Made by a program: the position numbers and the translations under genes
Part shown: in pieces, positions 36,322 through 45,506 of the stretch
Position numbering within the stretch: position 1 is the stretch's first letter
Layout of the letters: every line of letters begins with the position of its first letter
The notes under the pieces: model-generated
Told to the model about the DNA's origin: nothing
What the model saw: the letters and a program-made list of their open reading frames with translations, nothing else
Database searches by the model: none
Assembly (NCBI GenBank): GCA_964571815.1
Contig: CAZNDN010000006.1
Coordinates: 10,768-74,767 of the forward strand
DNA from: CAZNDN01 sp964571815
GTDB lineage: Bacteria; Fibrobacterota; Chitinivibrionia; Chitinivibrionales; WJKA01
Reading direction: 5' to 3'
DNA length: 64,000 nt

Positions 36322-38050
36322 TCAGTCGAGGGACAGCTTTCTGCGCAGCATCCATTCCAGGCTCAGCACAAGAAGAATGAACCCCAGCAGAAACCAGTTC
36401 TGAGAAATTCGCAGGGTCGTGGTGACGGTCTCGGGGGTATTCCGCATATCCCCCGGGAGGAAATCGTTGAAAGCGGCGGAGTCGTCGCATTCGAGGGGGC
36501 GAGCGATCTGACCCAGGAGCAGGGTGTTTTGCCCGCTGATACGATACTCGGACATGTCGACCGATACGTGCAGGGAATCCTCGTAGCGTAACGTTCCTTC
36601 CGGCATGTCGAGCGTGGCCGCATACGCGTAGTTTCCCTGCCTTTGGGGCGGCAGTGAAACGGTCTGTTGGTCGAACATTGTTGCGGCAAAGGTCACCACT
36701 GTATCCACGAGTGTGTCGCCCTGCTCGGATCGCAGCTCAAAGCGGCCCGTCAGCGGCCGGTCTCCCGTCGCGGTAGCGGGAAGAAACCACTCAAGTTGGA
36801 GGGAGTCGGATTCCGTAATTTCCGGTTCGGCCGGAAATACGTAAAACTCTTGCAGAGCGAGCTTGAGCACGTATTCTTCGACGAGTGCCAGAAGAGCATG
36901 GGAGAATGCGAAGGGCTGCCGGTTGCTCCTGAGCGAAAGGGGTCGGAAGTCCCAGCGCCAGATGCCCGTGGCGGCGAGGGCAATACCTGGACGCCCGCGG
37001 TAGCGGCCTTTCCAGAGAAGCGGGACGGTATCGATGGTGCTGCTGCTGTCCTTTCGGGATGTCGCCGCGGCCGAAAGCAGGATTTCTTTCTGCCGGAAGA
37101 CTTCGGGAGCGTAGCGCAGAAGGGAGCGTGGAGGGGGGAGTTCGGCGGTGCGCAGGGGCTCGAGACTCGCTGCCGCGGGCTCCGGAGAGAATGTCGAGAA
37201 GGTACGTGGAGAGAGGTGCGTGACCCGGGAAGAGGGCAGGCAACCGACAAAGACGACAAGAGACGAACCCGGAAGTCGCTCGACGAGCCGGGCCGCGCTG
37301 CTGTCCCAGGAAAAGACGAACAGGGCCCGGGGCGCCTCTGTTGCCGTCGGAAGCTTCTCCCATCGTGGATTCGTCGACAGCGACAGTGAGATGAATCTTC
37401 TGTCGAGTGTGGGCGCGGGGGTATGAAGAGCGTAGGTCATGGTTTCGGGTACGACGTTGTGTATGAGGCGCAGGTGAGCGGAAATGGTCGAGTCGCGGTT
37501 GACGGCACTGATTCGTTGAAGGTGACGGCCGGTGGGGGCCGATGCAAGTGCAACGGAAAGGGTGTCGCCGAATGAACCTGAATCCAGCGGNNNNNNNNNN
37601 NNNNNNNNNNNNNNNNNNNNNNNNNNNNNNNNNNNNNNNNNNNNNNNNNNNNNNNNNNNNNNNNNNNNNNNNNNNNNNNNNNNNNNNNNNGGCCGCATTG
37701 TCACACCGCCGCAGCGAGTCCCCGAAGCAGAACACAATGAGTGGGATATCGGGTCCGCCGGGAGGTAGCACACAGGGAGCCACTTCCGCCGGCGTCGGTT
37801 CGGCGCCGAACAGGCTCATGCTGCGGGAGACGTCCAGAAGTACGGGGACCGGAAGGGGTTCGTTCTGAAGCCGCCGGATTTGAAAGCTGGGTTCTACGTA
37901 GGCGAGAACCAGCAAAGTCAGCAGTGCAAGGCGCAGAAGGAGCAAACCCGTTTTCGCCCGACGGCTCAGGGGTAGTCGAATCAATCGCACCAGTGCAACG
38001 ATGAAAACCAGTGCTCCGAGAATCGGCATTGCCCGGAACAGTGCAGTCAT
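36322..38050 (-). CDS. VWA-domain membrane protein, interrupted by an assembly gap
   Basis: Two parts of one gene separated by 100 N. The N-terminal part (37691-38050) has two membrane segments and then 'VPVLLDVSRSMSLFG', the DxSxS metal site of a von Willebrand A domain. The C-terminal part (36322-37590) has beta-rich sequence, 'GIWRWDFRP', and ends in one membrane segment 'NWFLLGFILLVLSLEWMLRR' with a short basic tail. This matches large VWA/BatA-like inner-membrane proteins. The two parts lie in different frames, as expected when 100 N is an arbitrary placeholder, so this is not a frameshift. The start overlaps the nadB stop as ATGA. Function unknown. Confidence 0.78.
37591..37690. other. 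Assembly gap (100 N)
   Basis: Exactly 100 unresolved bases inside the VWA gene. The length is a placeholder; the real missing sequence must restore the reading frame between the flanks. Confidence 0.97.
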
Positions 38051-39675
38051 GTTCCCACGGATTTTCTCAAAAGGGTCTCCCGCTTCCAGTAGCGCTCATT
38101 TCGGTCGGGGAAATCGGTCGTGAAGTGCAGTCCGCGGCTTTCATGTCGCCGGAGCGCCGAGACGACAATGAGCCTGGCGGTGGTGATTGCGTTGCGCAGT
38201 TCCAGGAGAGCCGGGGTAATCCTCGTTCGCCGATAATATTCTTCGACTTCCTTCTGAAGCATTTGGACTCGGCGACGGGCTCGGTGAAGCCGAACGGTGG
38301 AACGCACGATACCCACGTAGTCCCACATTGCCGACTTCAGCTCGTGCATGTTGTGAGAGAGCAGGACCCACTCTTCGGTGTCTATCGTGCCGCGGTCGTC
38401 CCAGGGACGAATGCGGCGGCCGGGAAGGAAGCTTGTTGATCCGAGCGAAGCGGAGGCGTTCGCCACGGCGCGATGGGAGAATACAACGGCCTCCAGCAGG
38501 GAATTGGATGCCAGCCGGTTTGCTCCGTGAACACCCGTGCAGGCTACCTCGCCGCAGGCGTACAGGCAAGGCAGCGTGCTGTTGCCGAACGTGTCGACCC
38601 GAACGCCGCCGCACACGTAATGGGCTGCCGGTACAACCGGGATGAGCTGGGAGGTGATATCGATTCCCAACTGCCTGCACCGTGCGAATATGTTGGGGAA
38701 TCGTTTGCGAACCGCGGCCGGGGGGCGATGACGGATGTCCAGATATACACACGGCCGGCCGGTTCGTTTCATCTCGCGGTCTATTGCCTGCGCCACGATA
38801 TCCCTGGGGGCAAGGGATCCCATGGGATGGTATTCATTCATGAATTCTTTCCCCTCGGAATCCCTGAGGACCGCGCCGAAACCCCTGACCGCCTCGGATA
38901 TGAGGAAGGAATCGGCCGATTCGTGGTAGAGGCTGGTCGGATGAAACTGGATGAACTCCATGTTCGCTATGAGGGCGCCGGCCCGGTAGGCCATCGCGAA
39001 ACCGTCGCCATTTGCTATCTCGGGGTTGGTCGTGTGCAGATAGACCTGTCCCGCCCCACCGGTTGCAAGGCACGTGATTTTTGCCTGGACCGTCAGAATC
39101 GACCTTTCCACGGCATCGAGCACGTACGCACCCAGACAGCGGTCGGGTTTCAGCCTCCCCGTGACATGGTGTCCGGTGATCAGTTCAACGGCACAGTGAT
39201 TTTCCAGCAGACGTGCGTTGGAGAGCCCGCGAAGGTGTTGCAGCAGGGCGTGCTCGACTTCCCGGCCGGTAAGATCATGGGCATGAACAATCCGATTGAC
39301 CGAATGACCGCCTTCCTTTCCCAGATCAAGCTTGTGGGCGGCATGTGAGGCGGGGTCGGTCGAAAACCGCACGCCCCACCGCAGCAATTCCCTGATTCGC
39401 TCGGGGCCGGATTCGACAAGAATACCGACCGCCTCCGGATCGGAGAGCCCCTTGCCCGTGGCGAGTGTATCCTCGATGTGGCTGCGGAAGCTGTCCAGCG
39501 GATCCAGTACGCAGGCGATCCCGCCTTGCGCCCTGTTCGTATTGGAGTCGCTGTCGCTTTTCTTCGTGACCACAACCACCGAGCCGTGGCGGGCCGCGTG
39601 AATGGCGAAGCACAGTCCGGCTATTCCGCTGCCGATAACCAGGAAGTCACATTGTTCGCGGTTGTGTTCTCTCAT
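38047..39675 (-). CDS. nadB: L-aspartate oxidase
   Basis: A 542-residue flavoprotein of the succinate dehydrogenase/fumarate reductase family. 'VIGSGIAGLCFAIHAA' binds FAD, 'NTNRAQGGIA' is the conserved second FAD loop, and 'HPTSLYHESADSFLISEAVRG' (split region) plus 'ACTGVHGANRLASNSLLE' match NadB. It oxidises aspartate to iminoaspartate in NAD synthesis. nadA and nadC are not in the window. Its TGA overlaps the start of the VWA gene, and the SIS-domain gene ends upstream of it with a 55-base spacer. Confidence 0.96.
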   Translation of the reverse strand: MREHNREQCDFLVIGSGIAGLCFAIHAARHGSVVVVTKKSDSDSNTNRAQGGIACVLDPLDSFRSHIEDTLATGKGLSDPEAVGILVESGPERIRELLRWGVRFSTDPASHAAHKLDLGKEGGHSVNRIVHAHDLTGREVEHALLQHLRGLSNARLLENHCAVELITGHHVTGRLKPDRCLGAYVLDAVERSILTVQAKITCLATGGAGQVYLHTTNPEIANGDGFAMAYRAGALIANMEFIQFHPTSLYHESADSFLISEAVRGFGAVLRDSEGKEFMNEYHPMGSLAPRDIVAQAIDREMKRTGRPCVYLDIRHRPPAAVRKRFPNIFARCRQLGIDITSQLIPVVPAAHYVCGGVRVDTFGNSTLPCLYACGEVACTGVHGANRLASNSLLEAVVFSHRAVANASASLGSTSFLPGRRIRPWDDRGTIDTEEWVLLSHNMHELKSAMWDYVGIVRSTVRLHRARRRVQMLQKEVEEYYRRTRITPALLELRNAITTARLIVVSALRRHESRGLHFTTDFPDRNERYWKRETLLRKSVGT

Positions 39676-39730
39676 GCCCGTTTTGGTTGGATCGCCGACG
39701 ATTCACGGCAGCACCTCACGGAGAGGGCGG

Positions 39731-40339
39731 CTAATGATGAGGCAGCAGTTGCGTTTGTTTCGCTTTCTGTCCCAGGTAGCCGCCGTGGTGACGGAGACCG
39801 AACTGCTCCCGACTGAATCCCTTCCGTTCCATAAGTACAAGGGCCAGAGCGTCGCCCAGCGCCAGCATCACGGTAGTGCTCGCCGTGGGCGTTAGTCCAA
39901 GCGCACAGGGCTCCGCCGGCTCGCCCATATTCAACACCACGTGACTCAGTCCCCGTATGGCCGAGTCGGGGTGGGATGTGACGCCGATGATCTTCTCGAT
40001 GCCCAGGTGAACGGCCAGCTCCAGCATCTCGATGATCTCACGTGTCTTGCCGCTTGTCGAAAAGGCGATGATCACGTCTCCTCTGTCCAGAAGACCGAGG
40101 TCGCCGTGGGCCGCCTCGGCCGGGTGAAGGAAACATGCGGGGGCGCCGGTTGAACATAACGTCCCCGCGACTTTCTGCGCGATCGTTCCCGCCTTGCCCA
40201 GACCCGTCGTTATCACTTTCCCCTTGCAGCGCTCGAGAACCCGTATCGCTTTCTCGAAATGATCATCGAGGGGAATTGCACGCAGAGCGTCGGCTTCGGA
40301 ATCGATTATTGCTCGCGCCCGCTGAACACTATCGGCCAT
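39731..40339 (-). CDS. SIS-domain sugar-phosphate isomerase (KdsD/KpsF-like, without CBS domains)
   Basis: A 202-residue protein made only of the sugar isomerase domain: 'VITTGLGKAGTIAQKVAGTL', 'STGAPACFLHPAEAAHGDLG', 'IIAFSTSGKTREIIEML' and 'TASTTVMLALGDALALVLME'. These match D-arabinose-5-phosphate isomerase (KdsD, KpsF, GutQ), which makes the precursor of KDO for lipopolysaccharide. The usual pair of C-terminal CBS domains (to about 330 aa) is absent; short single-domain forms are known. It implies that the cell makes KDO or a related sugar. It starts the minus-strand group with nadB and the VWA gene. Confidence 0.88.
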   Translation of the reverse strand: MADSVQRARAIIDSEADALRAIPLDDHFEKAIRVLERCKGKVITTGLGKAGTIAQKVAGTLCSTGAPACFLHPAEAAHGDLGLLDRGDVIIAFSTSGKTREIIEMLELAVHLGIEKIIGVTSHPDSAIRGLSHVVLNMGEPAEPCALGLTPTASTTVMLALGDALALVLMERKGFSREQFGLRHHGGYLGQKAKQTQLLPHH

Positions 40340-40407
40340 CCGGCAACTCCGGCTGCAGTGATATCCTGCGCGGTCAATTGATTTCGTAACTATTCAGATA
40401 CCCACGG

Positions 40408-40462
40408 TAGTCCTTGAGCTTCTCCTGTGCAAGCGCGGGGGCTCATGCTTCGACAGGGCTCA
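40408..40462. repeat. 55-base repeat, left copy beside gap
   Basis: Fifty-five bases from TAGTCCTTGAGCTTCTCC to GACAGGGCTCA abut the N-run and are identical to 40563-40617. They include GGGCTCATGCTTCGAC, the dispersed repeat core. Confidence 0.9.
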
Positions 40463-40562
40463 NNNNNNNNNNNNNNNNNNNNNNNNNNNNNNNNNNNNNN
40501 NNNNNNNNNNNNNNNNNNNNNNNNNNNNNNNNNNNNNNNNNNNNNNNNNNNNNNNNNNNNNN
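40463..40562. other. Assembly gap (100 N)
   Basis: Exactly 100 N between two identical 55-base segments. A repeat array or a contig-end overlap that was not merged would both give this pattern. Confidence 0.97.
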
Positions 40563-40617
40563 TAGTCCTTGAGCTTCTCCTGTGCAAGCGCGGGGGCTCA
40601 TGCTTCGACAGGGCTCA
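40563..40617. repeat. 55-base repeat, right copy beside gap
   Basis: Identical base for base to 40408-40462 and directly adjacent to the N-run, continuing into AGCAGAACGG. Confidence 0.9.
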
Positions 40618-40715
40618 GCAGAACGGTTCCGCACAATCCACAGGTTGACCGTTTGAGTAGTTACATGTTTTCTAAATATACATCACCGTGCACGCGGCGC
40701 CGTCCGTGCTCAGGA

Positions 40716-40745
40716 TTGCCGCACCGTGGCCAGGGACGGTATAAT
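40716..40745 (+). promoter_or_regulatory. Sigma70-type promoter ahead of the ExbB/ExbD-like locus
   Basis: TTGCCG (40716-40721) and a perfect TATAAT (40740-40745) are separated by 18 bases. Transcription would start near 40752 and give a leader of about 105 bases before the ATG at 40857. Confidence 0.6.
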
Positions 40746-40856
40746 TATTGGTAAGAAAACCAGTATCGGGGAGGAGCGGTTCTTCCCCGGGAACGACCGT
40801 TGTTGGTTCATGGTTGTTTTTCGCTCCCACCGTGCAGCGCGGGAGGTGAAGAGAGC

Positions 40857-41183
40857 ATGATGTCCCGACATGGATCCCCTCGTCTGATGTGGACGATCGT
40901 GGCGCCGGTATGCCTTGCTTTCGTGGCGGGAGGTTCGAGCGCCGAGGAAGGGCAGGTACAGAGGATTGTTTTCGAGCAGCAGCGTATTGAGGGTAAGATT
41001 CGTCGGCCGCAACTGGTGTTGATCAAAGCGGATCAGCGGCCGGAGTTCACCCCGATGGTGATGCAGGGGCCTGGAGAAGCAACCGACATTGCGGAGCAGG
41101 TTGACCGATCGGTTCTGGAAAGTTCACCCTACGAGGGGCACTTTGTACTTGAAGGCAAACGGGTCAGGGGGCTTGTCCCCTGA
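40857..41183 (+). CDS. Small exported protein heading the ExbB/ExbD-like locus (108 aa)
   Basis: A 108-residue protein with a signal peptide ending around 'AFVAGGSSAEEG'. The mature part of about 75 residues contains 'RIVFEQQRIEGKIRRPQLVLI', trimmed here as 'RIEGKIRRPQLVLI', a short beta-rich segment of the sort seen in proteins encoded beside gliding-type ExbB/ExbD systems. GGGAGG at 40841-40846 supports the ATG at 40857. A periplasmic partner of the downstream motor is inferred from position only. It is separated from exbB by 605 bases. Confidence 0.65.
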   Translation: MMSRHGSPRLMWTIVAPVCLAFVAGGSSAEEGQVQRIVFEQQRIEGKIRRPQLVLIKADQRPEFTPMVMQGPGEATDIAEQVDRSVLESSPYEGHFVLEGKRVRGLVP

Positions 41184-41788
41184 GGGGGGGCGGCGTGGTG
41201 TTCGTTCGGCTGTTTCCCCCGATCATACTGCCTGCCGTATACAGCGGCCGCTGTGGTTTCTCTCCCCATCTTTCTTCGGCCTTCGGCGGAAACGCCCCGG
41301 CATCGTTCAGCATCGGCAACAGTCATCAGTATGGATCACCGCGCCTCGTGTGTTCCCGGCCGCCGGCAACAAGGCTGTTGAGACGAAGGACGATTGTGCG
41401 TGGGTGGTGTGGTTGAGCGAAGGGTCTGTCATAGTGCTCACAAGGGAGGGTGTCGGGGGCTGTGAGAGTTCGTGCGTCCGGAGGCCTGAATAATGTATCT
41501 TCTATAGTTTAGAGTATGTTTCGGCATTACGCGAGCTTGGAAGACGTCGTGGGATGAGGTGTCGTTTCTTTGCGGCAATGCGGGCGCGGAGCGGAAGCCG
41601 GGGCTCCGGGAAGGGACCGGACGAGTGCGTGTGGCTCGGCGGCAGGGAGTGGGGGCCCGAGTGCGTGGGATCGCAAATCGGTGCATAAGGTCGTTTGAGC
41701 GTCCGGTTGTGTGGCCGGGCGGCGAGGAAACGGGTAGGATAGTGCCGGGGGGGTATTTCCCGGCAGGTTCATCACTCAGGGAGTGTCT
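41184..41788. other. Unexplained 605-base spacer
   Basis: This stretch between the small exported protein and exbB has no reading frame with convincing protein character on either strand. An isolated TATAGT lies at 41503-41508 in an AT-rich patch that differs from the GC-rich surroundings, but no matching -35 is seen. It could hold a second promoter, a leader RNA or a decayed gene. Confidence 0.4.
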
Positions 41789-42556
41789 ATGAATTTCTTT
41801 GCCAGGTTCTTCCACTCATTCAATCCGTCCGAGCCCGGGTTTGTCTTTATGTGGATCCTGCTCGGTGTCGGTATCTTCTGCGTGGCGGTTGCACTGGAGC
41901 GTTTTTTCTTTCTCCTGGGCAGAGGTGGGTTTCGGACCGAGCTGTTCATGGCGGAGATTTTGAAGTTTGTCCGCAAAGATGATATCGGTGCGGCAATGAG
42001 AATGTGCGGCAAGGGCGGGAAGATGGCGCTTGCGGGGGTTGTCAAAGCCGGTCTGGAGGAAGCCGATTCCGGAGCCGAGAGAATACGGAACAGTATCGAC
42101 GAGGCGATGCTCAAAGCGGTTCCCGAACTGGAGAAACGAACCAACTATCTGGCAACGATAGGCAACGTGGCTACTCTTCTGGGCCTGATGGGGACAATCT
42201 ACGGGCTCATACTCTCGTTTGCGGCTGTCGGCAAACCGGGAATCGACGCTGCACAGAAGTCGACGCTGCTTGCATCGGGAATTGCAGCCGCTATGAATAC
42301 CACATTCACCGGACTGTTGGTAGCCATCCCTGCTATTGTGCTTTTTTCCATTTTTCGTGCGAAGACACAGCGTATTATTGATGAGATTGACGAATATACG
42401 CTACGGCTCGTCAATGCTCTCGTGGAGAAGTCGTACCGCACGCACAAGTATCATATCAGTGCGGCCCAGCTCAAGGAAGGAGTCGGGGTGCATGTGACCC
42501 ATAACAATATCAAGTTGTTCACCGACAACAAGCTTATCAAAGAGATTAACATCTGA
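41789..42556 (+). CDS. MotA/TolQ/ExbB-family proton channel protein
   Basis: A 255-residue protein with three membrane segments (about residues 18-45, 113-140 and 157-180). The conserved core reads 'NVATLLGLMGTIYGLILSF' and 'GIAAAMNTTFTGLLVAIP', the TM2-TM3 signature of ExbB/TolQ. Such proteins form a pentamer around an ExbD/TolR dimer and convert proton flow into movement or force across the periplasm. GGGAG at 41779-41783 supports the ATG at 41789 over a GTG at 41783. It is followed 21 bases later by a second, fused homologue. Confidence 0.92.
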   Translation: MNFFARFFHSFNPSEPGFVFMWILLGVGIFCVAVALERFFFLLGRGGFRTELFMAEILKFVRKDDIGAAMRMCGKGGKMALAGVVKAGLEEADSGAERIRNSIDEAMLKAVPELEKRTNYLATIGNVATLLGLMGTIYGLILSFAAVGKPGIDAAQKSTLLASGIAAAMNTTFTGLLVAIPAIVLFSIFRAKTQRIIDEIDEYTLRLVNALVEKSYRTHKYHISAAQLKEGVGVHVTHNNIKLFTDNKLIKEINI

Positions 42557-42577
42557 TACCGGCCCCGTGAGTGACTG

Positions 42578-43897
42578 ATGAGTCTATTCCAGGAGTTACT
42601 CGGTTCCTTTCTGCCTTCATCCGACGGTTTCGTGTTCATGTGGACCCTCGCCCTCGTGGCACTCACGGCGGCGGCGCTTACGATCGACCGGCTGTTGGAC
42701 ATCGGGCGTCGTACCGACGTTGATGCGGGGCCGTTTGCGGATCGTATCAAGGCGCTGGTTCGCGAGGGGAAGCTGGATGAAGCGTTGCGGATGTGCGTTG
42801 CGGGCGGGAAACGGGCGCTTCCGAGGATTCTGGGTGCGGGTATTCGACGAGCGCAATCCGTCCCGGAAATGGTTCGCGGGGCCATGGAGGAAGAGACGCT
42901 GCACATGGTTCCCCTGCTGGAGAAGCGGCTGGGGATACTGATGATGCTGGGCAACGTTTCGACCCTTGTGGGGCTCATGGGCACGATATACGGACTGATC
43001 CTTTCCTTCCAGGCCGTGGCCCGGCCGGAAGTAGCAGCCGTGGAAAAGTCGTCGTTGCTGGCGGCGGGCATATCGACGGCCATGAACACGACGTTGCTGG
43101 GTTTGATGATCAGTGTTCCCTGTATCTTGATATATTCTCTTTTGCGATCGAGGATCGACCATGCGGTCGGCGACATAGATCGCTACGCCGTATCGGTGCT
43201 GAAACTGCTGGTACCCGCCGAACAGGTTGGTAAGACGTACAAGGTGTCGGGACGCAGGATCCGGGAGGAGGTTGACACGGAGCCGAATATTGCGCCGATG
43301 ATGAACCTGATGGTCATTCTGATTCCCTTGCTGCTTACGTCGGCGGAATTTGTCAAAATAGGTGCTGTCGAATTAAAGCTTCCCGAGGCCTCGGCCCGCT
43401 CGGGAGGCGGTGGAGGAGACGCTTCGGAGGCGGACAAGGAGGCCACGCTGGATCTGGGCGTGGTGATCACATCCGAAGGATTCAACCTCTATCACTATTT
43501 TCGGGAGGAACCCGAAAGGCCGGAGGGCCCGGAAGAGCCGGAACCGGTCGAGGACGAACCGGACATACCGCGGGCGAACGGAGAGTACGATTTTGTCGCA
43601 CTCAACGGCGCCCTTGCGGAAGTGAAGCGGCGGGCATTGCGGGAGATTCTGGCCGTGGTGCATCCCTCGGTTCCCGAAGACGCTTCGCTGATAAAACTTT
43701 ACACTGCCTACGCCAAGGGGGATTTCGCGGCTATCCGTCTCTTTCGCGACCATGAAAACGTCAAGGTGGTTGCGGAGGATACGATCAAGTATCAGACGGT
43801 GGTTTCGGTAATGGACGCGGCGCGGGGCAGGAGCACGGACCACGGCAAGGTCACCATGTTTCCCAATGTGTCGCTTGCCGGAGGGGTGGTACAGTGA
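42578..43897 (+). CDS. ExbB-ExbD fusion protein
   Basis: A 439-residue protein. Residues 1 to about 215 repeat the ExbB/TolQ layout ('NVSTLVGLMGTIYGLILSF', 'GISTAMNTTLLGLMISVP'). Residues from about 230 form an ExbD/TolR-type unit with one membrane segment 'NIAPMMNLMVILIPLLL' and a periplasmic domain. In ExbD and TolR the TM holds an essential Asp ('PFIDV', 'PLLDV'); here the matching position is Asn 243 ('PMMNL'). The linker and periplasmic part include an acidic Pro/Glu stretch around residues 307-328. The stop overlaps the next exbD start as GTGA. It probably pairs with that ExbD, which keeps the Asp. Confidence 0.88.
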   Translation: MSLFQELLGSFLPSSDGFVFMWTLALVALTAAALTIDRLLDIGRRTDVDAGPFADRIKALVREGKLDEALRMCVAGGKRALPRILGAGIRRAQSVPEMVRGAMEEETLHMVPLLEKRLGILMMLGNVSTLVGLMGTIYGLILSFQAVARPEVAAVEKSSLLAAGISTAMNTTLLGLMISVPCILIYSLLRSRIDHAVGDIDRYAVSVLKLLVPAEQVGKTYKVSGRRIREEVDTEPNIAPMMNLMVILIPLLLTSAEFVKIGAVELKLPEASARSGGGGGDASEADKEATLDLGVVITSEGFNLYHYFREEPERPEGPEEPEPVEDEPDIPRANGEYDFVALNGALAEVKRRALREILAVVHPSVPEDASLIKLYTAYAKGDFAAIRLFRDHENVKVVAEDTIKYQTVVSVMDAARGRSTDHGKVTMFPNVSLAGGVVQ

Positions 43898-44403
43898 GGC
43901 AGGCGAATCCGCGGCTGGCACGGCAGGCCCGCACGGCGCGCGGCGGAGGGCAGGTGAAGCTGAATATCACCTCCATGATGGACATGTTCACGATCATCCT
44001 GGTATTCCTGCTCAAGAGTTTCTCGACCCAGGGACAGTTGATTACACCCGCTGAAGGGTTGACGTTGCCGGAGTCTTCGATAGAGCGAACCGCCGATGAG
44101 GCGTTGAGCATCAAGGTGTCGCGTTCCCAAATTGCTGTTGAGGACAGGCTTGTGGTTGATTCGGTGCGATACGGTGAGTTGCTGCGGCAGAAGGAGTTCA
44201 TGATTTCATCGCTGTACGATGTGCTTCAGGGCCACGCCCGCAGGGCGCGAGAGGCGGCAGAGCGTTTCGGAAAGGAGTTCTCGGGCGAGATCACTATTCA
44301 GGGGGATGTTGCGATCCCTTACCATGTACTGACCAGGGTGATGTACACATCGGGGCAGGCGGGGTTCCCGGTTATGAATCTCGTGGTGTACAGGAAAGAG
44401 TGA
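43894..44403 (+). CDS. ExbD/TolR-family protein
   Basis: A 169-residue protein with a basic N-terminus, one membrane segment 'NITSMMDMFTIILVFLL' and a periplasmic domain of about 120 residues. Asp 30 lies at the position of the essential proton-carrying Asp of ExbD/TolR. The GTG start overlaps the fusion gene stop as GTGA, and its stop overlaps the next start as TGATG. It likely forms a mixed pair with the ExbD-like half of the fusion protein, inside an ExbB ring. Family known; pairing inferred. Confidence 0.9.
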   Translation: MRQANPRLARQARTARGGGQVKLNITSMMDMFTIILVFLLKSFSTQGQLITPAEGLTLPESSIERTADEALSIKVSRSQIAVEDRLVVDSVRYGELLRQKEFMISSLYDVLQGHARRAREAAERFGKEFSGEITIQGDVAIPYHVLTRVMYTSGQAGFPVMNLVVYRKE

Positions 44404-45455
44404 TGGAAGCGCCTCAGACGGGAATCTTTTACGCGGGTGCGATGGGTGCGACACCGTCGGCGGAATTTCCCCGACGGTTCAGGAGGCCGGGGGTGCGGAG
44501 GATTGACCGCCGTTTCACCGCCTTCCTGACCGGCACGGGTCTTGTCCTGGCAGGTGTGACCGCCGTTCTTTCGATGAGGGATATGCCGGAAGCGGTTTCG
44601 GAGCAGGAAGTATTGCGGATTCAGGAACGCTACGCGCGCCTTGTGCTGGACCGTCCGGAGCCGAAGCCCCGGGCGCAGCTTGAACCGGAGGAGCGTTCAG
44701 CCGGGGAGGGGGAGGCGGCCGAAACGGAACTGGAGGAGTCTGCCGAGCCCGACCGTGAAGAGGAAACGTATGCCGAGAAGCAGCAGCGGAAGGAAGCGAC
44801 CCGGGGAGAGCGCCGCGCTCAGCGGGAGCAGGTTGCTCGTGAAGTTCAATCGACGGGCATATTCGCGGCGATTACCGCGGCGGGGGGAAGCGGAGGGGAG
44901 CGTTCCGAGGACGTGGCGGATATCCTTGGCGCAGCGGGAGCGGGAGTCGGGGACATGTCCGATATTGCGATTTCCAAGGGTACGTTTGCAGCTTCGGAGA
45001 GCGCACCGGCGCAACTGTCGCAACGGCGGGGAACGAAGACTACCGGGGTTGAGCTGGAAAAGGGAGGCGTAGAAAAAGTCACGGGGGCCAGGGTTGCGGC
45101 TACGGGAGAAGTTGCGGTGACGTCGGAAGCCCCGGACCTCAAGGCCGAATCGGGTTCTCCCGTCACCGGCCGCGCCTGCATTCAGCGCGTTGTCAACCGG
45201 GAATCACGGAGAATCAAGCGCGTATATGAAAACTGGCTCAAGCGCGATCCGGGCCTTTCGGGGCAGCTCAAGATCAGATTCACCATTATGCCCAACGGCT
45301 CGGTTGCCAACGTTTCGGTGGCCGGATCGACGATGGATAATGCACAGTTTGATGAGAATATCCTTCGCTATGTTCGCCGCTGGGATTTCTCGTCGTGCAG
45401 TATTGCCGAGATGACCGAAGTCGTCTATCCTTTTGCGTTCGAGAGTGCTTCGTAA
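44403..45455 (+). CDS. AgmX/TonB-like energy-transducer protein
   Basis: A 350-residue protein with one membrane segment (about residues 39-57), then a long charged Glu/Arg/Pro-rich region (about 75-150). The C-terminal domain of about 95 residues contains 'RRIKRVYENWLKRDPGLSG', 'IRFTIMPNGSVANVSV' and 'NILRYVRRWDFSS'. That C-terminal pattern matches AgmX/PglI and TonB-type domains that reach the outer membrane. TGATG overlap with exbD supports ATG 44403; a GTG at 44400 is also possible. It is the likely output arm of the ExbB/ExbD motor. Confidence 0.84.
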   Translation: MEAPQTGIFYAGAMGATPSAEFPRRFRRPGVRRIDRRFTAFLTGTGLVLAGVTAVLSMRDMPEAVSEQEVLRIQERYARLVLDRPEPKPRAQLEPEERSAGEGEAAETELEESAEPDREEETYAEKQQRKEATRGERRAQREQVAREVQSTGIFAAITAAGGSGGERSEDVADILGAAGAGVGDMSDIAISKGTFAASESAPAQLSQRRGTKTTGVELEKGGVEKVTGARVAATGEVAVTSEAPDLKAESGSPVTGRACIQRVVNRESRRIKRVYENWLKRDPGLSGQLKIRFTIMPNGSVANVSVAGSTMDNAQFDENILRYVRRWDFSSCSIAEMTEVVYPFAFESAS

Positions 45456-45506
45456 GAAGCCCTTCGCCGGGGGGGGCCGGACGGCGTGCAGGGAAGGAGC
45501 GATACG

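Larger units (their letters stand above)
40340..40856. other. Intergenic region with duplicated repeat, assembly gap and promoter
   Basis: A 517-base region between divergent genes. It contains a 55-base segment repeated on both sides of a 100-N gap, then about 240 bases with no gene except the promoter at 40716-40745. Confidence 0.7.

Noticed and set aside
37591..37690. Apparent frameshift in the VWA gene
   Set aside because: The frame change coincides with a 100-N placeholder, so it says nothing about the real sequence.
40408..40617. Possible CRISPR array
   Set aside because: Only two copies are visible, 55 bases long and flanking an N gap, with no spacer series and no cas genes.
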